Shown piece by piece: positions 55,090-63,908 of a DNA stretch of 64,000 nt. The position numbers and the translations under genes were made by a program. Positions within the stretch are counted from its first letter, which is position 1; each line of letters opens with the position of its first letter. Below the pieces are notes generated by a model. That model was not told where the DNA came from and ran no database searches. It worked only from the letters and a program-made list of their open reading frames with translations. The stretch is from Lepidodermella squamata (taxonomy: Eukaryota; Gastrotricha): positions 3,224,001 through 3,288,000 of the forward strand of contig JBLDXI010000019.1 of the NCBI GenBank assembly GCA_047495785.1, read 5' to 3'.

Positions 55090-55723
55090 TATCAACATTT
55101 CGGTTTCCAACATTGTCGCAACCTTCAACGTTGGAACTCCCATAGATCTACATCTCCTTGCTCAGCGTGGGGTTAATACGTTCTTCGATAGCAGGCAAAT
55201 ACCCGTATCAGTAAAGATCCGATTCCCCAGTCACATTTCAGCAATGGTTTACTCATCAGGCCATGTTATAGTCATTGGAGGAAAAGGGTCGAAGGACACT
55301 GCGGATTTTGAATGCAAAGCCTTGGTCATCTTACACAAGCTACGGAATTGGATGTCAATTCCTTCTCTAATCTTCGATCGGTTTAATATTAGAAACATTG
55401 TCATAACAGGACAGCTACCTTTTCGATTTTTGCAAATTTCAACACTGTATTCGGAATTTTCATCGGTGAAAATGCCAGGATTCAAAATTGTTTACATACC
55501 TGAAATGTTCTGCGCTATGAGACTTACCATCAATAATGTGAAAATTAGCTTTTTCCCAAGCTCTCATAAGTTTAATGTTGTCGGCGTTAAAACATTAGAT
55601 CATGGGCTGAATATTGTTCGTACTTTTGTCCAGCTCTGCATTGATATTCACGAAAAAGAGTTGACTGATTTGGGGTTAACCGAGCTAGATTTACTGTTCC
55701 TGAATTCCTGTTTCAATAATTAA
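55076..55723 (+). CDS. TBP-like protein with two saddle repeats
   Basis: 215 aa, single exon, overlapping the kinase-like stop by 14 nt. Repeat 1: ISVSNIVATFNVG...LDL-like (here IDLHLLAQRG), then IRFPSHISAMVYSSGHVIVI and GGKGSKD, matching the TBP order I-x-NIV-x-T-x-N-G, R-x-P-x-x-T-A-x-IFSSGK-x-V-x-TGAKS. Repeat 2: IRNIVITGQLPF, a FPGL-like PGFKIVYIPEM, and a diverged ISFFPSSHKFNVVGVKT. The two-fold layout, length and helix after each repeat all fit TBP. It may let the element control its own promoters, which include TATTTAAA boxes. Confidence 0.7.
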   Translation: MQSYDINISVSNIVATFNVGTPIDLHLLAQRGVNTFFDSRQIPVSVKIRFPSHISAMVYSSGHVIVIGGKGSKDTADFECKALVILHKLRNWMSIPSLIFDRFNIRNIVITGQLPFRFLQISTLYSEFSSVKMPGFKIVYIPEMFCAMRLTINNVKISFFPSSHKFNVVGVKTLDHGLNIVRTFVQLCIDIHEKELTDLGLTELDLLFLNSCFNN

Positions 55724-55757
55724 AAATTTATTATTCTTAGACAAGATTTATTGAGTC

Positions 55758-56369
55758 ATGGCATTGTCCGCACCAGGTGTTGAGCTGACTGTTTTCAATA
55801 TAAATCCGCAACTGAACCTCGGAATCGATAATATGCCCAATGGACACTATCTTCGCAATCAGCAGGTGGAAAAATTACGAGCTGTGAAATCTCACTTTCT
55901 AAGGACAATGCACGGCTCTGTTGTTGTTGACATTGTATCTGGAAAATCCGGCGTTTGCGTCCTCCTACCTTACGTGCTCAAATCTAGCAGAGTTTTGGTG
56001 ATTACGCCTTCTCAAGACATTACACGACAACTAGCATGGGATTTTACCGGAAATTTGAAACCTGAAACAGCCTTCCTGTTTCGCGCAGGCGTTTACACCT
56101 TCTGGAAGACATGGCCGACCATCATACCTAAATGTTGCATTTTCGATCACTCTTACAATTTTAATCAGGATTTCAACCCACCACCTCTCTTCATCACCAA
56201 CAGCTTTGATTTGAACCTTATCCCTCTAAATCTTTTCGATTTAGTAACCGTTGTTAACGCACAAGATTTTCTACTTTCATCTTTGAAGCTCATCGCGGAA
56301 CGTTTTAAAAAGGTCAAAGTAGTGTTCCTTGCAGACCGTAAGATTGCCGATTTCAACGTTATTATGTAA
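55758..56369 (+). CDS. degenerate SF2-helicase-like protein (RecA1 only)
   Basis: 203 aa, single exon. Motif order of an SF2 first RecA domain: R-NQQ in place of the Q motif (YLRNQQVEKLRAV), VDIVSGKSGVCVLLPYVL in the place of Walker A with GKS kept, VLVITPSQDITRQLAWDF as motif Ia, and FDLVTVVNAQDFLL where DEAH should be. Walker B acidic residues are missing and no second RecA domain follows. It is truncated or a binding-only remnant. The stop lies 210 nt before the right TIR. Confidence 0.55.
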   Translation: MALSAPGVELTVFNINPQLNLGIDNMPNGHYLRNQQVEKLRAVKSHFLRTMHGSVVVDIVSGKSGVCVLLPYVLKSSRVLVITPSQDITRQLAWDFTGNLKPETAFLFRAGVYTFWKTWPTIIPKCCIFDHSYNFNQDFNPPPLFITNSFDLNLIPLNLFDLVTVVNAQDFLLSSLKLIAERFKKVKVVFLADRKIADFNVIM

Positions 56370-56578
56370 CACTAGACTTGGGTGTCAGGTACTGGTTTCA
56401 GGTTCTTTTCTATTAATCCATGTTGTTAGCCCCATTAATGTCCATGTTCGATGATCCATTGATCAATAAAAATGAGATTCCTTAACGTGTTTTTTTGCTC
56501 GAGCGTCAAATAGGTGACTACCAGACATTCTAGATTTTTTGTTCTGAGATAGATTTCATAAAGTACCATAAAGTACCA
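56370..56578. other. right subterminal non-coding region
   Basis: Holds aataaa at about 56465 for the last gene and a direct repeat cataaagtacc at about 56557-56577. Nothing else seen. Confidence 0.5.
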
Positions 56579-56654
56579 AAAATTTGAGTCCTAATTTATT
56601 ATTTAAAATTAACTTTTGACGTTGTTTCTTTTTAAGCTCCTCACACTTCCTCCT
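56579..56654 (-). repeat. Maverick right terminal inverted repeat
   Basis: Reverse complement identical to 34719-34794. Confidence 0.9.
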
Positions 56655-56660
56655 TATGTA
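56655..56660. repeat. target site duplication TATGTA, right copy
   Basis: Identical to 34713-34718. Confidence 0.9.
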
Positions 56661-56949
56661 TGAAAGCTGGCAGGCGCGTGAACTCTTCTTTGCTAAGCAG
56701 ACTCTCGTGTCATTAGCTATCTTTACAACATTTCGCATGCCAACTATGTTTAATTTGATATTCCTGATTTTTTACGAAGATCTCGGCCCGAAATTAATAA
56801 CAGCGGACGTTTTTCAAGCTTCAGCACTCGTCTACGCAATTGAGGCGAGTATCGAGCCAGCGGTTCGATGTTTGAAGCCGGGGTTCTTCGATAATCTTTG
56901 GAGGAAATTCAAGCAAGCGTTCAGATTGACAGCTCCAAGTCCGGCGTAA
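56661..56949 (+). pseudogene. 7TM receptor split by the Maverick, 3' part
   Basis: Remaining 289 nt of exon 3. The frame (ESWQARELFF...) continues the one cut at 34718 and encodes TM6 and TM7 (LAIFTTFRMPTMFNLIF; ADVFQASALVYAIEASIEPA) and the basic tail. It matches the intact receptor and the deleted copy at 62067. Without its 5' part it has no promoter of its own that I can see. Confidence 0.8.
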
Positions 56950-57104
56950 AGGCTCCCCTATTACCCGTTAACACGAGAATCTGAAGGCTCATGACTAATG
57001 AATTGTCAACAATTCTTCACAGGCACTCATATATGTCTAACCGCTTGATGAAATGTCTTCGCTAACTGAAGCGAGCTTAGTTCTATATGAGATTCTATTG
57101 TGGC

Positions 57105-57108
57105 TTAA
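57105..57108. repeat. TTAA target duplication, left
   Basis: Matches 59472-59475, as expected for piggyBac-type insertion. Confidence 0.6.
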
Positions 57109-59471
57109 CCCTTTCACGGCGGGAATTTCGACTTTGAAAATTCGCAGAAACTTGAATTTCATGATTTCTTGATCGTCCTTTTGAGTAATATTTCTTTCCG
57201 ATGTTGGCTACAAGGTTCTGAGACCGTTATCTTGCATGGTCAACCTGAGATTAAAATTTCCATTTTCTCAACTTGAAATTTCATAGGTTCCTGATCCTTT
57301 TTTGATCCAACAAAAAATACCACAGTGTTCGCCATAGTGACCTCTTTGTTAATTGTTTCGAGTTGGAAAGTAAAAATGACGACACTATTGAAATTCAATA
57401 AAACCGGGCGAATTCGTTCTATCCGCCCAGACTTATACAGGCAGAGTGCGTGATTTTTGTGCCTGTCGCGAGGAAAAACTGGAAAAGCTAAATTCAGATC
57501 TATTGCTGAGGCTCTAAACTTTTTCAAACAAGTTTTTTGGTGATGTAAGTGAGGGGGAATCTTAGGGATATTCATGGCAGTAATTTAGAATATAAAATTC
57601 CACAGGTAAAGGCACCAGATACAGAAATTAGGGTGCTCAAAAAATCGCCTGAAATCCGCTGGGCGGATAGGGCATTTCGGCCTGTTTTTGTACAGCCTCA
57701 CAGGTGATAGATAAAGATAAGCGGATTTCATCAGCGCCTTTGAAAACCCCTAGAACTGCAGTCAAATTCTCCCGCAAATGAATAAGAGTTAAATGGTGAG
57801 CGCTGCGTAAACCTGAGTGAGCGTAGCAGAATTAGGAGAAGCGCAACGAGCGCTAGAAATCTGTGCGAGTGTAGCACCACCCGGTGTTATGTAGCAAATC
57901 TGAAGTACCGTAGCAAAAATCTGAGTGAACGTAGCAAGTCGAAAAAGTTATAATTACAGATTATTTAAAACATTTATTTTAATTATTCAAACAAAATTGA
58001 ATTGGGCAATTTCATGTTTTCAGATCATCCATCATCCCAACCTATGTTTTCAGATCATCGCAAAACATTTTTTTCGGATAGAGCTAGAAAAACTAAGGTA
58101 TTTTTTAGTAGGTATTTTTATATACTCTTGCGACTTTTGTTAACACTTGATTGTTAACACAATTAATTATTATGAATTTCTCGGAAAAGTAGGATCTTCA
58201 ACTGAGGTGGTGGGTGATTTCCATCTATCGCCAGCCTTCGCCCTCTTCAAAACCGTTTATCGGTATAGACTTTGACTAAATGAAAATATTACTATTATTA
58301 ATATTTATATACTCTTGCCACTTTTCATCCCACGCAGTCGCTCACCTGTAAAAAACAAAACGTGAATCATCGCCAAGTCATAGCTACCTGCCTCCTGGCC
58401 ACGCTTTACCGGTGTTATTTTTATTGTTGTTGGACCTTGATGTTACAAGACCTTATAAGACCTTACAAGACGCTTCTAGTCTTGCGGAGAAAAATCGCTA
58501 TGCGGAGATTTTGATACCCTTAACGACGATAAAACGAGGGATTTCGACTATTCTGCCTTAAAAAACTGCCGGACTTGGCAGGAGACAGTAGGCGGCGCAG
58601 GCGGCGGCAGGGCATTACAGCATTTTATAGCAGATGAGAGCAGCCTAAATTTTGCTATATAAAACCGTAAAGCGCGTTTTTACGTTAAGCAGCAGCATGA
58701 CGCCCGCCCCATGCGTAACCAGAACTGTGGGCGGCCCGCCTCCTCGCAGTGCCAGTCCCGCTCTTCCTCGCTTAAGATCTCCAGATCTCTCGAGTCTCCA
58801 GCGCGCACGCCGCGCACAATCGAATGACTATAACGATGGAAGAATAGTAAAAGTTTCTATTCCTCCATGGTAGACCATAAAATCGACGGATAGAGACAAT
58901 TCGCAACACGAAAAAACTAATTTTCTTATAATTTTCAAAAAATTTCCGGATAAGCCAACCGCGGCAGATGAATGGCAAAGTTGCCGTAAACCTGCAAAGA
59001 CAGCCCAAAATGCTAGAAAATTAATTATGAGACTGGCAAGATTTAGCTGGGCTCATTCGATAGACCGCGAAATCTAGTATTTATTTGAGAATGATTATTT
59101 CGTCTGTCTATTTTTTTTAATAATTAAATTTATAACGGGCGTTAGGTGGCACTATAGAAAGATCGTTTGCTTCCTATCTGTTACAGTGTTGTCTATATAA
59201 CAATATAACAATATAGCAACTTTTTACCAAATTCAGTTTGGATCAAATTGCTACGCTCACCCTTATTTTTGCGACCGTCGCACCGCCTGCCGCGTCATAG
59301 CACGCGTTTACGCAGCGGATTAGATGAATGCGCGACGGATTACGTATAAGTGCTACTAAACACGCGTTGCTGCTACACTGTTTTGATTTCTGCTACGTTC
59401 ACTCTGCAGCGCAACTCACTTTTCTGCTACGCTCGCTCAGCCACCCAATGAATAATTCCGCCATGAAAGGG
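57109..59471. mobile_element. piggyBac-like non-autonomous element, 2.36 kb
   Basis: Flanked by TTAA on both sides. Left end CCCTTTCACGGCGGGAATTT, right end inverse CCCTTTCATGGCGGAATT: about 18 of 19 positions pair with one gap. CCC next to TTAA is the piggyBac signature. The interior has subterminal, partly inverted repeats of tgagcgtagca/tgctacgctca (57811-57940 and 59240-59440). No transposase ORF is visible; the 111-aa ORF at 57240-57575 minus is unrecognised. Confidence 0.6.
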
Positions 59472-59475
59472 TTAA
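59472..59475. repeat. TTAA target duplication, right
   Basis: See left copy at 57105-57108. Confidence 0.6.
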
Positions 59476-59578
59476 ATGCAAAGCTTTACGTATAGCGCTG
59501 GATTACAGCTATCCTGTTGATAGTTCTATCCCCTTTTAAAACTCTGAGGTTAGCAAAAAAGCCAAACCTTTGGTATAT

Positions 59579-59584
59579 TTTATT
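59579..59584 (-). terminator. polyadenylation signal AATAAA of LamG-protease gene
   Basis: Minus-strand AATAAA 14 nt after the stop codon. Confidence 0.5.
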
Positions 59585-59597
59585 GAGATGCATTAGT

Positions 59598-61748
59598 TTA
59601 CATAAACTTGTGTAAAGCATTAGCTATCCAGTCAATTTGCTCAGCGGTTAGCTCAACAAAACGCCCAGGTTTACCAGCTGAACAGCTTTCATCGCGCTTG
59701 GAAAAGACACCAATAATTCCAAAACGTTCGCTAACACCTCGAGTGAACGCTAGTTTCCACAACAACGGACTGCCTTGATCGCCATCACACGGCACTCCTT
59801 GCTCGTTAGATACATTTTCGAAACAAATCTCGTTGTTGGGGGAGAAATTCGGATCTTGAAGTTTCGCTTTACACGTATCACTGCCCATCTTACCGCCAGT
59901 GACGTAACGCGGTAGCCCCTGGCTTGTTAGTCCATATCGACCATTTTTGCCCCAGCCAGCGAAGAATAATCGCTCGTTTTCATCCCCTTCATCGAGATCT
60001 GTCATCAACCAGCAAGCGTCGTTGACGTATGCATTTGCTAGATCGATTGCGTCCTCAATTAGCAGGACAGCGAGTGATGCCCCAGTTTTGACCTCTGCGA
60101 TTTTATGAGTCTTGCTGTGGCTCTCCGTGACTTGCAAATCATGTACACCAACAACTACGTCGTAGGCTGAAATGGCAGTGGTTTCAATGCAATCTTTTGT
60201 TGTTACGAGTCTGGTTTGGTCGAGGATGGTTGCTGAGCAAACGTGTTTACCATTCTTACGCAACGAAGCTAACCATGGAAATTGACCTGGTTTCGGGACA
60301 ACCGCATTCCCACTGCCGTAGGTCGGAATAGGTGTTAGGGGGAGTTTCGGAGAGCCGCAAGGTGCTGATCCAATCACAGCTCGGCAGGCCTGGGATAGTT
60401 GAGCAACTTCGAGGGGGTTCAACTCAAGGTCGTAAAGGTAAACACAGGCCATTCCGTCCTTGGGTTGAAAAGTGTTAAGATCGTCGGAGCCTACTCTGAT
60501 TCCATAGACATTACGCAAGTCCGTGGGAAGTTGGCTGAGGGTTCTCACGTTAAGATTCCCGAATCGGTCAAGGGCAGCCATTTTTCTTGTCTCAGTGTTC
60601 AAAGTGATTGTCACGAAGCTCCAAGCCCCTTTCAAATTGATAACAGAGCCGAAGTAGACCGTTTCATCGCCTATGGTCACAGCCAATTTTTCATCAGCAG
60701 TGAAAACCTTGATCGCCTGAGCTGTGTCGTAGCTTACGAAGGAAAACAAGCCGCGTTGCTGGGAGCTGCTAGCATCTCGTCGATATGCAAACGATAGCGT
60801 GAAAGTCTTGGTCAGTTTAAAGTTCGTGTCCCTAACTTCGAAGAGAGGTTCTTCATCGTCGGAACCGAGGGCGGTTTTCGGATCACCGAATGGACCGGGC
60901 TCAACCGTGAGAGAATCAAAATATGAGGCGCGAAAATTGTGCGGACCAAGGTCTTTCAACATTTGCTGACCTGTCATTGGGAAAAAGGCGACCAAGTTAT
61001 CAGGTCTTGGCCAAGGTTGGTTGAAGTTGGAAGGAAGTTGCTTGGCTCGACAAATGTCATCGAGCAGGGTGATTTCGTCGTAATTCAGCGCGGATTTGTA
61101 AATCATTACACATGCCATCGCGTCATTCTTATTGAAGTCGATGCTGCCGTGTTGATCGTTCTCCCCAGCCCCAATTATAACAGCAGTTCTATTGAGGCCA
61201 CGAGGTAAGTCGGCTGCCACAGTTTTCAGAGGTAACCCGTTGATGAAAACACTGAAGCTCGACACGGCGTAGGTCACAGTCAAAAAATTCCACGTATTTA
61301 GCTTCAACTCGTTTTCCAGAATCAAAAACGCATCCTCGTCATTTTCAGAGAAGTGAAGGCTTTGTCCGTCATAGAAGATGGAGAGTATGTTGAACCTGCC
61401 TCTAGTCATTGAAAGTATTCCACCTTTCCCAACTAACTCCGGGTAGATGGCTAGGTACACGGTGAAAGAGTCGTCAATAGTTAGAGCAGCGTCAGCGAAA
61501 ATTGCTTTTTGGGCATCTTCGTCTGCATCTGGATCGGTTCTGTAAGAGCTTTTCGGAATGTCGAACGGGCCATTGAATTCAGCGTTGAGAATAGAATTCA
61601 TACTAATCCCAGGATTACCGTTCACAAGATTTTCCAAACCATGCTTAGCATCCAGTGGCCAGAAACCAATCAGGTTCGAAAACTGGGGAACCTCGAGCCC
61701 TGCAGTTAGGGACACGAGCGATAACAACAGAGCAACAAATTTAGACAT
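59598..61748 (-). CDS. secreted double-LamG serine-protease homologue (catalytically dead)
   Basis: 716 aa in one exon. Signal peptide (MSKFVALLLSLVSLTAGL), two LamG-like concanavalin-fold domains at about 20-235 and 245-455 (each with a W.F.T.T-type strand and a final MAC(V)-YL/IYK block before a Cys), then a trypsin-like domain at about 475-715. The triad is lost: TAAHC is TTKDC, the DIALL position reads SLAVLL, and GDSGGP is GDQGSP. Disulfide cysteines and the C-terminal IDWIANAL helix remain. It is an extracellular non-catalytic protease homologue, perhaps a recognition or clotting-type protein. Confidence 0.75.
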   Translation of the reverse strand: MSKFVALLLSLVSLTAGLEVPQFSNLIGFWPLDAKHGLENLVNGNPGISMNSILNAEFNGPFDIPKSSYRTDPDADEDAQKAIFADAALTIDDSFTVYLAIYPELVGKGGILSMTRGRFNILSIFYDGQSLHFSENDEDAFLILENELKLNTWNFLTVTYAVSSFSVFINGLPLKTVAADLPRGLNRTAVIIGAGENDQHGSIDFNKNDAMACVMIYKSALNYDEITLLDDICRAKQLPSNFNQPWPRPDNLVAFFPMTGQQMLKDLGPHNFRASYFDSLTVEPGPFGDPKTALGSDDEEPLFEVRDTNFKLTKTFTLSFAYRRDASSSQQRGLFSFVSYDTAQAIKVFTADEKLAVTIGDETVYFGSVINLKGAWSFVTITLNTETRKMAALDRFGNLNVRTLSQLPTDLRNVYGIRVGSDDLNTFQPKDGMACVYLYDLELNPLEVAQLSQACRAVIGSAPCGSPKLPLTPIPTYGSGNAVVPKPGQFPWLASLRKNGKHVCSATILDQTRLVTTKDCIETTAISAYDVVVGVHDLQVTESHSKTHKIAEVKTGASLAVLLIEDAIDLANAYVNDACWLMTDLDEGDENERLFFAGWGKNGRYGLTSQGLPRYVTGGKMGSDTCKAKLQDPNFSPNNEICFENVSNEQGVPCDGDQGSPLLWKLAFTRGVSERFGIIGVFSKRDESCSAGKPGRFVELTAEQIDWIANALHKFM

Positions 61749-61785
61749 TTTTGAAAATGATTTGATTCATGTACATTTTGGAGGG

Positions 61786-61793
61786 TTTTATAG
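61786..61793 (-). promoter_or_regulatory. TATA box CTATAAAA of LamG-protease gene
   Basis: Minus-strand CTATAAAA about 38-45 nt before the ATG at 61748, a typical core-promoter context with a short leader. Confidence 0.6.
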
Positions 61794-62066
61794 CCTTGCT
61801 TATGTTTTCGCGGACCACATACCGCAGACTTAGGAAAGCAGCTTATCTAGGAAGTACTGGCCTTATCTGAAACAAAAACTAAATATGTCTTGAAGGATCA
61901 TAGATGCAGATGGAATCGACCTATATTATGAAACTTTTGAAACGATATCCAATAACGACACTACTGAGATATCCAAAAAACAAGTACACCGCAACTCATT
62001 TATTAGCGAAAGTTGGTTATACACATGTACAAAAGAGTCTAGTTTTAACGGGGGATTGAAGATCTT
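61794..62066. other. intergenic, nothing specific seen
   Basis: Short AT-rich gap between the LamG-protease gene and the 7TM pseudogene. Confidence 0.4.
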
Positions 62067-62804
62067 TTACGCAGGACTTGGAGAAGCTGTCTTATGCCTG
62101 CTCCATTTGAATGCTTGCTTGAATTTCCCCCAAAGATTACCGAAGAACCCCGGCTTCAAACATCGAACCGCCGGCTCGATACTCGCCTCAATCATGTAGA
62201 CGAGTGCCGCAGCTTGAAAAAAGTCGGCTGTTATTAATTTCGGGCCGAGATCTTCAAAAAAAATCTGGAAGATGAAGACAAACAACAATGGCATCCGAAC
62301 TACCAAATAGATAGCCATTGACACGGCAGTCTGCTTAGCAAAGAAAAGTTCGCGGGCTTGCCACTTATTATGCATGTTGCGAAGGGTGCAAGCTGCAGTT
62401 TCGACGCTAGTCGCATCGGCATTCGAGCTACCACTGAAACGGAGCTTAAGGGATCGAAATTTTTTGAAAATTATCCTGCAAATAACAATGATCTTTTTAG
62501 ACCACTTTTCGCAACCTGGAATTGCAATTTTGCTCACCAGTTATTTTTTGCGATGAAGTATCCCGGCATAGCCATCGTGGTAGTGAAGTAGACGAGATTA
62601 AGCACGGTTGTGTCGTAATTACCCAGTCTATAACCAAAGCTAGAACATAGCGCTAGACTCGATCCATTGCTGACCCGGCAGCCGGGACTCGATCGTCGTG
62701 CGTCCAAGATCGGTATACCAGCCGATGAAATAAGGCCTAGGCTTATCATCGCCATTGCTAGAAAAGTTTGCCAATATCCACGATTGACTCAAAGAACTAC
62801 TCAT
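62067..62804 (-). pseudogene. 7TM receptor copy with internal deletion and frameshift
   Basis: Starts like the split copy (MSSSLSQSWILANFSSNG...ESRLP), then jumps directly to the exon 2 end (SNGSSLALCSSFGYRLGNYD) in another frame. About 500 bp, coding TM1-TM4, are missing. The joint lies in a CCG(G) microhomology. Remaining exons are 62538-62804 and 62067-62475, with splice sites (GTGAGC, TTTGCAG) and the third-exon frame (NKWQARELFF) still intact. It cannot encode a receptor. Nearest relative is the copy split by the Maverick. Confidence 0.75.
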
Positions 62805-62968
62805 TTCTCATGACTTCAATTCTCTATTATATTTGCATTCATAAGCCTTTTGAGTGATAAAGTAACTGATGATCTCGCTTGAATGGCAGCAATTAGTCTA
62901 TGTTATCTGAGATGTTGTCAATTATTGCTAAGACTCGAAACTATAATAGCTGAACTAATCGAAGCATG

Positions 62969-62970
62969 TA
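62969..62970. repeat. TA target duplication, left
   Basis: Pairs with TA at 63909-63910. Confidence 0.5.
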
Positions 62971-63908
62971 GGGTAAAGTGACCTAATGTGTCATAATTTC
63001 GCTACCTTTTTTTCGAGGCCCGATATCTACTCACCTGAGGGGTCCCGGCCCGATTTTTGTTGACAGGGACCTCAGTTAGGGTCTTGGCTTCGATAATCCG
63101 TCGAAAAAGTTCGACCCCGATGCCTATTGTGAGTGAGGCAGCTGGTGTTGTGACGCAAGAGACCGATTATGACAAATTAGGAGCCGGCGCCTATTTCGTC
63201 ATAATTTTTCGACCAACGGTCCTAATTGTCATAATGGGGTCTAGAGTTATTTTTTTGACCTGCCGTTATAGGATTAGGTAAATGCTCTATATTGTTTTTA
63301 ATCTAAATTTTATTGCTTTTTCGCTGTCAGAAGCACAATTTTTAGGAAATTTCTTCCAATTCGTAGTGATGTGATGACCCTTCAACTAAAATGCTCTGGT
63401 TAGAGTGCAATTTCTGTTTAGCTGTCATGAAAATAGGCTCCTATGCATGCTGTACATGCCGAATGGCCTTGGCCTAGTTTCCTAACACTAAATAAGGCTA
63501 AATAGGTCATCTAATATGCCTTATTTCGTTCTCGAACAGCTTAATTCGGTATCAGGAATTCTTTGGGGCATCCCTGGCTAGCAGAGGCCGACCATGTCAA
63601 ATTGGTATTGTTCGGAAATGACCCTATGGCGCTATCTCGAAACTAGTGAAACTGCAAATAAAACTGTACCTACCGAGTGCACTAAGATCCAAAGTTTTCG
63701 ATTCTGCCTCGATCTTAACGTAAATTTTGATGACGGATGGCATCAGCTTACCATGGTAGAGGAGCCAACCAATAGGATTTGGCATAATTTCCGTAGACTT
63801 GTCGATTATACTCAGACGAACTAAAACCCATTTAGGACCCCTCAGGTGAGTAGATATCGGCCTCGAAAAAAAGTAAGCGAAATTATGACACATTAGGTCA
63901 CTTTACCC
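62971..63908. mobile_element. TA-flanked inverted-repeat element (mariner-like MITE), 938 bp
   Basis: Terminal inverted repeats of about 75 bp (62971-63045 and 63835-63908), starting gggtaaagtgacctaatgtg, with about two single-base differences or indels. TA flanks both sides. The interior repeats words such as tcataatttttcg. No transposase; the ORFs at 63057 and 63594 are short and unrecognised. TA duplication suggests mobilisation by a Tc1/mariner-type transposase. Confidence 0.6.

Larger units (their letters stand above)
34719..56654. mobile_element. Maverick/Polinton virus-like transposon, 21.9 kb
   Basis: Bounded by 76-bp perfect terminal inverted repeats and a perfect 6-bp TSD. It encodes every Maverick core function: protein-primed polymerase B, retroviral-type integrase with chromodomain, packaging ATPase, adenain-like protease, major and minor capsid proteins and small basic virion-like proteins. 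It also carries cargo: RING protein, five ubiquitin-like proteins, metallophosphoesterase, kinase-like, TBP-like and helicase-like genes. Termini are AGGAGG...CCTCCT rather than the AGT...ACT often seen. No frame break was found in any core gene and the TIRs do not differ, so it may be autonomous. It lies in exon 3 of a 7TM receptor gene. Confidence 0.95.

Noticed and set aside
58652-58873. 73-aa plus-strand ORF
   Set aside because: Lies within the piggyBac-like element, Arg/Pro/Ser-rich, no homology cue.
63594-63824. 76-aa plus-strand ORF in the TA-flanked element
   Set aside because: Too short for a transposase and lacks DDE motifs.
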